Positions 6,527 to 13,033 of a DNA stretch of 17,356 nt are shown piece by piece. The notes under the pieces are model-generated. The model was not told the DNA's origin. It saw only the letters and a list, made by a program, of their open reading frames with translations, and did not search any database. The stretch's first letter is position 1. Every line of letters starts with the position of its first letter. Origin of the DNA: Collinsella aerofaciens (GTDB taxonomy: Bacteria > Actinomycetota > Coriobacteriia > Coriobacteriales > Coriobacteriaceae); the NCBI RefSeq assembly GCF_902364355.1, contig NZ_CABJDK010000015.1, forward strand, positions 1 to 17,356, written 5' to 3'. Both the position numbers and the translations under genes were made by a program.

Positions 6527-6655
6527 ATGCGGACATCAGAGATGAAAACACAGTCCCCGTCGGGTAGTCGTGGGCGTGCGCTAGTCCGCATCAGTAACCT
6601 ACCTCCTTGGTTGTCCCTTCTCTGCATGGTCATCTACATAAAGGAGGAACCAGCC
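6527..6655 (+). ncRNA. Probable yjdF riboswitch with SD-sequestering switch
   Basis: The leader of the yjdF gene contains a perfect 8-bp closing stem, ATGCGGAC (6527-6534) with GTCCGCAT (6584-6591). It encloses about 50 bases with a conserved-looking ATCAGAGATGAAAACACAG segment and a C/G-rich inner hairpin. After it, CCTCCTT (6602-6608) is exactly complementary to the ribosome site AAGGAGG (6641-6647), 8 bases before the yjdF ATG. This arrangement is what a translational on/off switch needs. The yjdF riboswitch class (binds azaaromatic compounds) is known upstream of yjdF genes. I cannot run a covariance model here, so the class call rests on position and structure. Confidence 0.55.
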
Positions 6656-7075
6656 ATGCAGATCAGTGTGTCGTCCACCCTGACCGTATATCACGACGGG
6701 CAATTCTGGGTCGGGCTGGCGGAGCACGTCGAGGACGGAAGGTACGGCGTCGCCCGCATCGTCTTCGGCGCAGAACCGTCCGATGAGGAAATCCTGCGAT
6801 TCGCTACAAGCAAATGGGCGGAGCTCGCGTTCTTCGGTGACGAGGCCACGGAAACAAGCAAGCCCGCGAAGAACCCCAAGCGGCGCGCTCGCGAGGCGGC
6901 GAAAGCCCTCAAGCAGCCAGCGATGAGCACCAAGGCACAACAGGCGCTCACAGCACAGCGGGAAGCGATGAAGCGGGAGTCGGCTCAAGTAAGAAGCCAG
7001 CGTCGCGCGGATGAGGCGGAGGCGCGCTTCGAGCAGCGAAAGCTGAAGCGCAAGCAGAAGCATCGTGGGCATTGA
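6656..7075 (+). CDS. yjdF: YjdF family protein
   Basis: 139 residues. The N-terminal ~65 residues (SSTLTVYHDGQFWVGLAEHV, then ARIVFGAEPSDEEILRFATS) are the typical YjdF beta-rich domain. The C-terminal half is a lysine/arginine/alanine-rich helix (QQALTAQREAMKRESAQVRS, then RADEAEARFEQRKLKRKQKH), typical of full-length members. Its biochemical function is unknown; the family is linked through its riboswitch to toxic azaaromatic compounds. The ATG at 6656 has a strong AAAGGAGG site 8 bases upstream; longer in-frame extensions run antisense to the decayed gene and through the leader and are rejected. A second, 5'-truncated copy lies at 14224-14534. Confidence 0.93.
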   Translation: MQISVSSTLTVYHDGQFWVGLAEHVEDGRYGVARIVFGAEPSDEEILRFATSKWAELAFFGDEATETSKPAKNPKRRAREAAKALKQPAMSTKAQQALTAQREAMKRESAQVRSQRRADEAEARFEQRKLKRKQKHRGH

Positions 7076-7215
7076 TCGCCATTTGCAGCGAGCCTTAAAC
7101 CCGTATACAGAAGCGGTGTCAGTTTCACTTGAAACCGACACCGCCGTCTATTGCGCCGCTCGTCAACAGCCAATCTCCGCCTTATTCGTATTCGATATAT
7201 GCATCTCGAATTCGG
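6753..7215 (+). repeat. Long direct repeat, copy A2 (partner 14224-14665)
   Basis: From CCCGCATCGTCTTCGG inside yjdF to about 15 bases past TTCGATATATGCATC, the sequence matches 14224-14665 with scattered changes and small deletions. It includes the last ~106 codons of yjdF and about 140 bases downstream. Upstream of this point the two loci are unrelated, so copy B lacks the yjdF start and riboswitch. Confidence 0.85.
7113..7144 (+). terminator. Stem-loop after yjdF
   Basis: GCGGTGTC (7113-7120) pairs with GACACCGC (7137-7144). Inside, GTTTC pairs with GAAAC, giving a long near-perfect hairpin 38 bases after the yjdF stop. There is no T run after it, so it is a probable terminator or 3'-protecting stem. 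The duplicated locus has a degenerate version of the same hairpin. Confidence 0.5.
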
Positions 7216-7294
7216 TGCAGCGCTCGGTTAGCTTCGTAGTCAGTTCGCCCGAAGGTAGAAGCCGCGGATCTTCTTCAGATAGTTTTCACGAGGT

Positions 7295-7342
7295 AATCAA
7301 AACCACCCCTAAAAGGGGTGGTTTGCTCTTAGGGTATAACCC
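7295..7342 (-). mobile_element. IS200-type right-end hairpins
   Basis: A 10-bp perfect hairpin (7300-7309 with 7315-7324, loop TAAAA) is preceded by AATCA and followed by TTTGCTCTTAGGG, then a second small stem, AGGGT/ACCCT (about 7331-7342). It lies about 110 bases beyond the end of tnpA on the transposase strand, where IS200/IS605 elements carry their right-end subterminal hairpin. The same block recurs at 17317-17356, confirming that it is an element end. Confidence 0.7.
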
Positions 7343-7433
7343 TTGGATTTCCGGCACGCGTCTAAAGGCGCCGGCCCTCACGGGGTTCGGGCCGCACTGC
7401 AGATTGACCCGTGGCAGGCCGGTCAAACCGGCG

Positions 7434-7905
7434 CTATTTACGCCCCGGCCCCCTATCGAAGGGGTCCTCGTACTCCTTGACGCTCAGCCGGTCGAGCGCG
7501 ATGTCGGCCCTCTCCTGCTCCCGGATGTACTTCGCGATCGGCGCCTCGTTCAGGCCGACGGTGGACACGTAGTAGCCCTCGGCCCAGAACTTCCTGTTGC
7601 CGAACTTGTACTTCATGTTCGCGTGCCTGTCGAATACCATCAGCGAGCTCTTCCCCCTTCAGGTAGCCCATCACGCTCGACACGCTGTACTTCGGCGGTA
7701 TCGCCAGCAGCATGTGGACGTGGTCGGGCATCAGGTGCCCCTCGATGATCTCTATCCCCTTGTACCGGCAGAGCTTCCTGAAGATCTCCCCAAGGTCGGA
7801 CCTTATTTGGTTGTAGATGACTTTGCGCCTATACTTCGGCGTGAACACGACGTGGTACTTGCACATCCACTTCGTGTGCGACAGGCTGTAGGCCTTCTGG
7901 GCCAT
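7434..7905 (-). pseudogene. tnpA: IS200-type transposase tnpA with one-base frameshift
   Basis: A Y1 HUH single-strand transposase, about 156 residues if the frame is restored. The first frame begins MAQKAYSLSHTKWMCKYHVV and holds the HUH metal motif in MPDHVHMLLAIPP (HVH at residues 62-64), then SSVMGYLKG. At a run of five C on the plus strand (7653-7657) one extra base shifts the frame. The family-like sequence KSSLMVFDRHANMKYKFGNR then continues in another frame, including the catalytic tyrosine region FWAEGYYVSTVG, to the stop at 7434. As written, the catalytic Tyr is lost, so the copy should be inactive unless slippage occurs. The rest of the element is 7295-7433 (right end) and the hairpin-rich 7906-8110 (left end). 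No tnpB or accessory gene is present. Confidence 0.85.
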
Positions 7906-7973
7906 ACGCCACCACCGCCCTCTCGACTCGGATTCCTTGCGGCCTGAACAATCGCAAGTGTCCGGCGAGGGGG

Positions 7974-8060
7974 CGGCTTTGTAAAGCCGTTTGGCCCCAC
8001 CCGCATAGCGGGTGGTTTCTGATGCGGCGCGCTACGCGCCCCGCACAGGGTAAAGCCTGT
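7974..8060. mobile_element. Cluster of four hairpins, probable IS left-end region
   Basis: In under 90 bases there are four stems: CGGCTTT/AAAGCCG (7974-7980/7983-7989), CCACCCGC/GCGGGTGG (7997-8004/8008-8015), GGCGCG/CGCGCC (8026-8031/8035-8040) and ACAGG/CCTGT (8045-8049/8056-8060). They lie upstream of tnpA, where IS200 elements carry left-end hairpins. The second stem followed by GGTTTCTGAT resembles a right end of another IS605-group element, so two nested element ends are possible. No gene is seen in 7906-8125. Confidence 0.5.
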
Positions 8061-8125
8061 AAACCACGAGAGAGGGCCGGGGCCTATGGCTCCGTCCCTC
8101 CTTCTGGGCGTTTCCCTCGCTCGCA

Positions 8126-8356
8126 CTACCCGGCCGACGGCGCGGTGAACGACAGCTTGTCGTATGCGAAACTGTAGTTCTTCTTGATCGCATAGAAGGC
8201 GACCGACGCCATCAGCGCGGCGACCGCAATGGCGGCCTGCTCCTTCGTTGGGTTGACCTCGAGCGCGTACCCGATGGCTTCCCTGACGGTCTTCAGCGCA
8301 CCCTCGGGCGAGTCGACGAGCTCGGTGGCGGCCTTTGCGATGTTCTTGCTGTCCAT
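8126..8356 (-). CDS. Small single-helix membrane protein, unknown function
   Basis: 76 residues. A polar, acidic N-terminal half (MDSKNIAKAATELVDSPEGA and a KTVREAIGYALEVNPTKEQ segment) is followed by one hydrophobic stretch, AAIAVAALMASVAFYAI (about 41-57), then a basic KK stop and a short tail. I do not recognise the family. The ATG at 8356 has an AAAGGAA site at a good distance. It is the second gene of a two-gene operon, 24 bases after the 56-residue membrane gene, and lies opposite a WYL-domain regulator. The stop comes just where the IS-like region ends, so the 3' end could have been altered by the insertion. Small membrane proteins in such a place may be toxins or effectors, but that is speculation. 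Confidence 0.7.
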   Translation of the reverse strand: MDSKNIAKAATELVDSPEGALKTVREAIGYALEVNPTKEQAAIAVAALMASVAFYAIKKNYSFAYDKLSFTAPSAG

Positions 8357-8380
8357 GGTCGTTCCTTTCGTGGGGTTAGT

Positions 8381-8551
8381 CTAGGCGAGCAGCTTGAACG
8401 TGAGGGCGATGTGGCATGCCATTCCAGCGAGGAGCGCCACGGTCATGCACGTCACGGCGGCAGCCATCAACCTGAAGAACCACGTGTCCATGTCGCGGCC
8501 ACTTCCCGCCTTTTCGAAGTGTTTATCTTCCAAACGGCTCTTGTCGGTCAT
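8381..8551 (-). CDS. 56-residue membrane protein, first gene of the WYL-opposed operon
   Basis: A very short gene with an excellent ribosome site, GGAGGAGG, 6 bases before its ATG at 8551. The protein starts MTDKSRLEDKHFEKAGSGRD, then has one hydrophobic segment (about 25-55: WFFRLMAAAVTCMTVALLAG and ACHIALTFKLLA) that runs to the C-terminus, with cysteines in the helix. The stop is TAG at 8381-8383, 24 bases before the next gene. No family is recognised. Charged N-terminus plus C-terminal anchor is a topology seen in small membrane toxins and in regulatory peptides of larger membrane complexes. It is divergent from the WYL regulator, which probably controls it. Confidence 0.72.
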   Translation of the reverse strand: MTDKSRLEDKHFEKAGSGRDMDTWFFRLMAAAVTCMTVALLAGMACHIALTFKLLA

Positions 8552-8628
8552 CAGTTCCTCCTCCTCTACGGGTTTTACTGAGGACAGTTTCTCGAATAAG
8601 AGCCCTGCCGTTCGAATGCAGACGCTCT

Positions 8629-8654
8629 AATGACCTACAATATTTAATGTCATT
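8629..8654. promoter_or_regulatory. Divergent promoter region with dyad between small membrane operon and WYL gene
   Basis: AATGAC (8629-8634) and its complement GTCATT (8649-8654) flank a TACAAT -10-like box (8636-8641) on the plus strand, 33 bases before the WYL gene start. A dyad embracing the -10 is a natural place for autorepression and for shared control of both directions. The -35 is not convincing. Confidence 0.35.
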
Positions 8655-8673
8655 CAATAGAAACGAGGAAACC

Positions 8674-9873
8674 ATGTCGAGGAAGCTGACGGACATTGAG
8701 ATAGCGGCTTTTCTCGAGAGATGCGGCGCGATTGAGAGCGGAACGCGACAGCGCTTGCTGGCAGTCGCGCGCCTGCTATGCGATTTCACCGACGAGAACG
8801 AGGGACTCACCTCGCAGGAAATAGCTCGGGTTCTCTCGCGACTGTCGGGGAGCAATGTGGCCGAAAACTCCGTCCGCGCCGATCTCGACGCTTTGGCATC
8901 ATGCAGCCCCTTCGGAGCCGAAGTCATAAAGCCTGGGCGGGGCGAGAAAACCGGGTACCGCTGCGCGGCAAAGCCCTTTTCATCGCATGACTCTTCGCTC
9001 CTGATGGGCATGGTGAGAACGAGCAAGTTCGTCAATGAGGAGCAGCGCGCTCGCCTTTGCGCGAAGCTCGAGGAAATCATGTCCGACCGCGAGCTGGAAG
9101 AGATGGTCGAATCGATCTTTGTCGATGAGCGCGAAACCCATGAGGGCATGAACGCACTTGCGGCGATGGCCGCCGCCTCCTCCGCGATTCGCAACAACGA
9201 ACAGCTCTGCTTCCGTTATCGCCGCCACTTGATGAACGGGGATGAGCTGATTGACCGCCAGATCTCGTCCGAAGACCCCGTTTGCCTCGTCTACAGCTTC
9301 GGACACTACTATCTTGAGACCTGCGTGACAACTGACGAGGTTCCCGAGGGCGAATCCTTTTTCCGCAGGCTGGACCATATGACGAACGCGATGGTATCGG
9401 GGAAGAAGCTCCGCAACCCCGGCAGGGTTGACGAGCTTAGGAGAAGGGTGGCCGCCGACGTCCGAGAGCGGATTGACATGTACGGCGACGGGACCAGCAG
9501 GACGCTTTTCCTCAAAGTCGAGGGGCGTTGCGCCCAATATGCCTACGACAGGTTCGGTCACGACTTGGTTTTTTCGCACGTCTCCGAGGACGATGCCGGC
9601 AATCCCCATGGCTACGCCTGCGTGAGGACGCAGCTGTCTCCAACCCTCTACCGTTGGCTTTTCGGTATGGGAGGAGGCGTTTTCCTTGCAAAGCCGAAAG
9701 GCCTCACCTGGGCCAGGACCTTTCGGGGCCTTTCGTCATGCAGCGCCGATACGCTTCGGCAGTTCGTCGAAGATTACGAGGCGGCGCACGAGGGCTATAT
9801 CTCCATGCTTGAAAGCGCTCTGGGAGCCGAGCGAGATGCTATTGCAAGGGGACATGAAACGGCTCGGATTTAA
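8674..9873 (+). CDS. WYL domain-containing transcriptional regulator
   Basis: 399 residues. The N-terminal part (about 22-100) is a winged helix (RQRLLAVARLLCDFTDENEG, TSQEIARVLSRL, then NSVRADLDALASCSPFGAEV). The middle (about 165-248) is the WYL sensor barrel, with DPVCLVYSFGHYYLETC in the strand that normally carries W-x-Y-L; here it reads VYSFGHYYL, a diverged form. The C-terminal third matches the WCX extension (LFLKVEGRCAQYAYDRFG, LYRWLFGMGGGV). WYL proteins often regulate defence islands and respond to nucleic-acid ligands. An ATG at 8647 is possible, but the one at 8674 has a GAGGAAA site. It is divergent from the two small membrane genes and overlaps the HEPN-motif gene tail-to-tail by 35 bases. 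Confidence 0.9.
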   Translation: MSRKLTDIEIAAFLERCGAIESGTRQRLLAVARLLCDFTDENEGLTSQEIARVLSRLSGSNVAENSVRADLDALASCSPFGAEVIKPGRGEKTGYRCAAKPFSSHDSSLLMGMVRTSKFVNEEQRARLCAKLEEIMSDRELEEMVESIFVDERETHEGMNALAAMAAASSAIRNNEQLCFRYRRHLMNGDELIDRQISSEDPVCLVYSFGHYYLETCVTTDEVPEGESFFRRLDHMTNAMVSGKKLRNPGRVDELRRRVAADVRERIDMYGDGTSRTLFLKVEGRCAQYAYDRFGHDLVFSHVSEDDAGNPHGYACVRTQLSPTLYRWLFGMGGGVFLAKPKGLTWARTFRGLSSCSADTLRQFVEDYEAAHEGYISMLESALGAERDAIARGHETARI

Positions 9874-11518
9874 CGCTAAAGACGACGTACTCGGTCAGAA
9901 CCTCTGCAAGGGCATCAGAGGCGCACCTTTCCGAGCGGTACCTTCTGAATAGGCGATCAATGTTTTCCAGCTCTTCATCCTGCGACAGCCCGCGCAGCGG
10001 AGAGTAGTAGTAGGAGTTATGGCTGTCGATCCCGTCACCCATTATCGACAGAGCGATGGACCAGAGGTGGGTGTCGTCATGATGCTCTATAGCGATGAGA
10101 TGCGCGCTCTCGATTGAGCTGACGGTTAAACCATCGAGTCCCTCATTGAGGGCCTTTGCCATCTCCGCGAGGTCGTCGGGACTCGATTCGCCCTGGGCTC
10201 TCATGCCGTCAAGATACTTGAGCTGTTCTTCGTCAAGCCGTAGGCCGCCGAGCAGCATGAACATGATGTCAAGAACCTCGTCCCTGATTTCCCTAACCTT
10301 GCCTAGGTCGTAGAAGTTGGACTTATGGAGCTTCCCGTTGCGGGTGTTGTCCATGAACGACCGCAGCCGCCCGAACAGGAGCTCGCGAAAGGACTTGTAA
10401 TCAATCTCAGGATCGTAGATGCGCGCGTTGAAATATTCGTGCTGGTAGCTTGCAAATAGATAGGCAAGCGGGCCCAACGTTGCCTCTTTGTCCTTCTCCG
10501 CCAGGAGGGCTGGGGTGAGCGGGACGGCAGGGTTCCGGGCCTTTACGGCGCCAAACGCCACCTTGTAGTCCCTGTTCGCCCAAAGCGGAAGAAGGTCGAA
10601 CATCATCTGCTCTATCGCCTTGATGTAGCCAGCGACCGTTCCGGTCTGCTCGACATTCTCGGAGAGGGTGTTGAGCCTGTAGCGCCACTCTGACGACAGA
10701 AAGCTGACGGCGAAGCTGGCTTGCCCGAAGAGTATTTCGAACAGATCTTTGCGCTGAATGTTGCGCGACAAGATATCGATGTCGCGCTCCGACATCCCTC
10801 TTCCCATCAGACGGTACCTGATAAGAGGAAGCTCGATCGCCTCGTAGTCGCGAAGGCGCTCTTGTCTGAAGGAGCCGAGCTCATGCTCGGTGGGCAGGGC
10901 AACAACCGTGAACCCCTGGACAAGTCGGCCCTCCGTTCTCACCCTGCCAGCCACGTCGGTCAAACGGTCGGCCTCTTCCTTTCCGAAAGTCCTCTCGAAC
11001 CAATCTGTTGCAGAGACGTGCTTGACGCCGCGCGGAGAGGAAGACTCGTACCAGCAGCCAAGCCTCTCGCGAAGCTTGACGTTGGCCTTATCCGCAAGCC
11101 ATACAAGGTAGACGTCGTCAACCTCCCCGTTCTCCACCAACTCGAACGCCCAGAACATGGAGTTGCTCTTAGTGTGGTTAAGCGGGCTATGGTCGATGCT
11201 TGGCCATAGCATGACGCATGCATGCTTCCCCCCGTCCGCAATGTAACCGAAGCCGGCGTTCTTCCATCTTGACGTGGATGGCAGGTCGAAGGTTTCGATG
11301 GAATGCCCAGATGCCAGCTTCCTTGCAAAGTCAGCGAATAGGCCAGGCGCCGCGTCAGCCCAGTTTCGCTGCATCTGCTTCATGCTTGCGCAATTGCAAT
11401 CATCGGTTCCAAAAAGGAATCCGCTGTTGAACTCATTGGCGCCTGCGAACTTCTTCGATAGCTTGATGTCCGCCAACGCCTTGTCCGCGAACTCGTCGTA
11501 CAGAGACTGGTAATCCAT
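9839..11518 (-). CDS. Large protein with C-terminal HEPN-like R-N-x3-H motif; candidate defence RNase
   Basis: 559 residues; the family is not recognised as a whole. The N-terminal ~280 residues are mixed alpha/beta with no motif I can name. From about 295 the protein is helical: YIKAIEQMMFDLLPLW as a first long helix, then SFRELLFGRLRSFMDNT leading into RNGKLH at 393-398, followed by YDLGKVREIRDEVLDIMFML. An R-N-x3-H hexapeptide between two helices, with the K/R-V-x-x-I-R helix after it, is the signature of HEPN ribonucleases found in abortive-infection and toxin systems. There are no membrane segments and no signal peptide. The ATG at 11518 follows GTGGGTGGG. The gene stands alone, convergent with the WYL regulator and upstream of nothing. 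The HEPN call is by motif and context only. Confidence 0.8.
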   Translation of the reverse strand: MDYQSLYDEFADKALADIKLSKKFAGANEFNSGFLFGTDDCNCASMKQMQRNWADAAPGLFADFARKLASGHSIETFDLPSTSRWKNAGFGYIADGGKHACVMLWPSIDHSPLNHTKSNSMFWAFELVENGEVDDVYLVWLADKANVKLRERLGCWYESSSPRGVKHVSATDWFERTFGKEEADRLTDVAGRVRTEGRLVQGFTVVALPTEHELGSFRQERLRDYEAIELPLIRYRLMGRGMSERDIDILSRNIQRKDLFEILFGQASFAVSFLSSEWRYRLNTLSENVEQTGTVAGYIKAIEQMMFDLLPLWANRDYKVAFGAVKARNPAVPLTPALLAEKDKEATLGPLAYLFASYQHEYFNARIYDPEIDYKSFRELLFGRLRSFMDNTRNGKLHKSNFYDLGKVREIRDEVLDIMFMLLGGLRLDEEQLKYLDGMRAQGESSPDDLAEMAKALNEGLDGLTVSSIESAHLIAIEHHDDTHLWSIALSIMGDGIDSHNSYYYSPLRGLSQDEELENIDRLFRRYRSERCASDALAEVLTEYVVFSVKSEPFHVPLQ

Positions 11519-11600
11519 TTCCCACCCACTTTCTCGATAGTGCCATTATCCCAGAAAGACTATGGAGTCCCGGCACATCCAAAAAGTCGAAAAACTCGCG

Positions 11601-11978
11601 TTACTCCCAGTGGCCGCCGGTGACGACGGTCTCCCAGTGGCCAACCTCGTCGTGGGTCACGGTCCTTGTGCCCACCTGCACCTGCTGCACCTCGCTGTGG
11701 TAACCAGATCCCTCGCCAGCGAGTATGTGCTGCTTGCTGTGTGGGAAGGTAGCGCCCGTGATGTCGGCACCGCAGATGCTGCAGATGGACCGCTCGCGCA
11801 TCTCGTAGACGGGCAGCTGTTCGCTCCACGCCTCCTGGTCGACTATCCAGACGCGCCGCGTCTCCTCGACCCAGCGCCTCGCGGGTTCCGCCTCCGCCTC
11901 GTTAGTCGTGCCGGCCGTCTCGGTCGTTACGGGCGTAGCGTTCGAGCCGGCTTCCGCTGCTCTCGGCGGGAAAGCCAT
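11601..11978 (-). CDS. Zinc-knuckle protein, probably the C-terminal piece of a surface protein
   Basis: 125 residues. The first ~35 are low-complexity (SNATPVTTETAGTTNEAEAE), like a linker. The rest contains C66-x2-C69-x10-H80-x3-H84 (CSICG, then HSKQH), a C2H2-like metal site. It is followed by GYHSEVQQVQVGTRTVTHDE and a WETVVTGGHWE end. I recall this CxxCG...H...GYHS...VTH motif from the C-terminal ends of long secreted proteins in Eggerthellaceae and relatives, so this may be a domain left from a larger gene. The frame stays open upstream for several dozen codons with no clear ribosome site, so the start is uncertain. It lies just downstream of the AbiE operon and may be read from it. Confidence 0.55.
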   Translation of the reverse strand: MAFPPRAAEAGSNATPVTTETAGTTNEAEAEPARRWVEETRRVWIVDQEAWSEQLPVYEMRERSICSICGADITGATFPHSKQHILAGEGSGYHSEVQQVQVGTRTVTHDEVGHWETVVTGGHWE

Positions 11979-12037
11979 CGCGTTGCCCGCTCCGCCTCTT
12001 CGATTCTGGCAGGCGCCCGGAATTGGGACAGCCTTGA

Positions 12038-13033
12038 TCAGCTTAGCCCGTTGATGGTCTCCTCGAGCTCCACCATGTAGGCGACTATCTCATCGATGCT
12101 CGGGTAGCCGCCGAACAGCATCGGCCTCATCGAGGCGTAATCGGCCGCCAACTCGTCGAGCCTGTCCTTTGGAGGGGCGAGCCTGAGTGTGCCGGGCCTC
12201 GCATCGGCCAGCTTGGCCCACGGCGTGCGGTAGAACTTCTCCTTGAACCTGACGACCTGTTCGAGGAGGCCGGGCTGCGCTACGGCGCGGCCGAGCACGA
12301 ACGAGTGGCCAAGGCGGTACATGTCGTAGTAATGGCGGGAGTAGCGCCTGGGCATAGCCTTGCCCTCGGGCCTGTTGGCCTCCTGGTGCAGGATGGTGGC
12401 CTTCTCCCAAAACGTGCGCTCGGGACTCGCGGTGCGCACCGTGGTCGACAGCTCGGGCCCGAACGGAACCACGTCCGCCGCGTACGGGGTTATCGCCGCC
12501 TCCTCGGAAGGCGACCATGCCGCCATGGGTCCTATCTCCAGCTTGATGGTGTCGAGCGTGCCCGCCGACTCGTAGGAGCGCGGGTAGTCGAAGTACACGG
12601 TCTCCTCCTCGGCCCCGCACCTAACGGACGCTTCGGTGCCGAGGGACTCGGAGAGCGTAGCCCAGAGCTTCGGGGCAAAGGCGTCGGCCAGGAAGGCGTT
12701 CGTGCGCTCGATGCTGTCGGCCTTGAACCGCTCCTGCGCCGAGTTGCTGCGCGGCTCCCACGGTTCGTCCTCGCCGTAGCCCAGGAGTCGCCAATCGAGT
12801 ATGAGGTCGATGTCCTCCGAGAAGCGCTCGATGAGCCCGAAAGCCTTCGACAGGCTCGTGCCGCCCTTGAACACCATGGACTCGGCGAAGCCGCTTCTGT
12901 GGAAAAGGTGGTCCAAGGTGTAGCACACCCAGAAGTCCTTCTCGACGATGGCCGGCGCAAGCGCCATCCTCTGCGCGGCGGCCTCGAAGACCAGTCTGCG
13001 CTCGCCGGTCGAGGCCCTAGCGATCCTGTCCAT
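12038..13033 (-). CDS. abiEii: AbiEii-type nucleotidyltransferase toxin
   Basis: 331 residues, the usual length for the DUF1814/AbiEii toxin family. The nucleotidyltransferase motifs are visible: MVFKGGTSLSKAFGLIERFS (GGTSLSK at 57-63) followed by EDIDLIL (acidic pair at 74/76), then IKLEIGP and the C-terminal helical segment ERTFWEKATILHQEANRPEG with the RRYSRHYYDMYRL helix. In characterised AbiE systems the toxin uses a nucleotide triphosphate to modify tRNA or other targets and arrests growth during phage infection (type IV toxin-antitoxin). The start at 13033 overlaps the antitoxin stop by 17 bases, so the pair is translationally coupled; a longer open frame upstream reads through the antitoxin in another frame and is rejected. 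Confidence 0.93.
   Translation of the reverse strand: MDRIARASTGERRLVFEAAAQRMALAPAIVEKDFWVCYTLDHLFHRSGFAESMVFKGGTSLSKAFGLIERFSEDIDLILDWRLLGYGEDEPWEPRSNSAQERFKADSIERTNAFLADAFAPKLWATLSESLGTEASVRCGAEEETVYFDYPRSYESAGTLDTIKLEIGPMAAWSPSEEAAITPYAADVVPFGPELSTTVRTASPERTFWEKATILHQEANRPEGKAMPRRYSRHYYDMYRLGHSFVLGRAVAQPGLLEQVVRFKEKFYRTPWAKLADARPGTLRLAPPKDRLDELAADYASMRPMLFGGYPSIDEIVAYMVELEETINGLS

Noticed and set aside
6341..6655. N-terminal extension of YjdF back to 6341
   Set aside because: It would read through the hairpin, G tract and riboswitch leader; the ATG at 6656 has a strong AAAGGAGG site and matches the family start.
7653..7657. Programmed frameshifting in tnpA
   Set aside because: IS200-group tnpA genes are normally a single frame, and the C5 run lacks a typical slippery heptamer or a stimulatory structure; mutation or read error is likelier.
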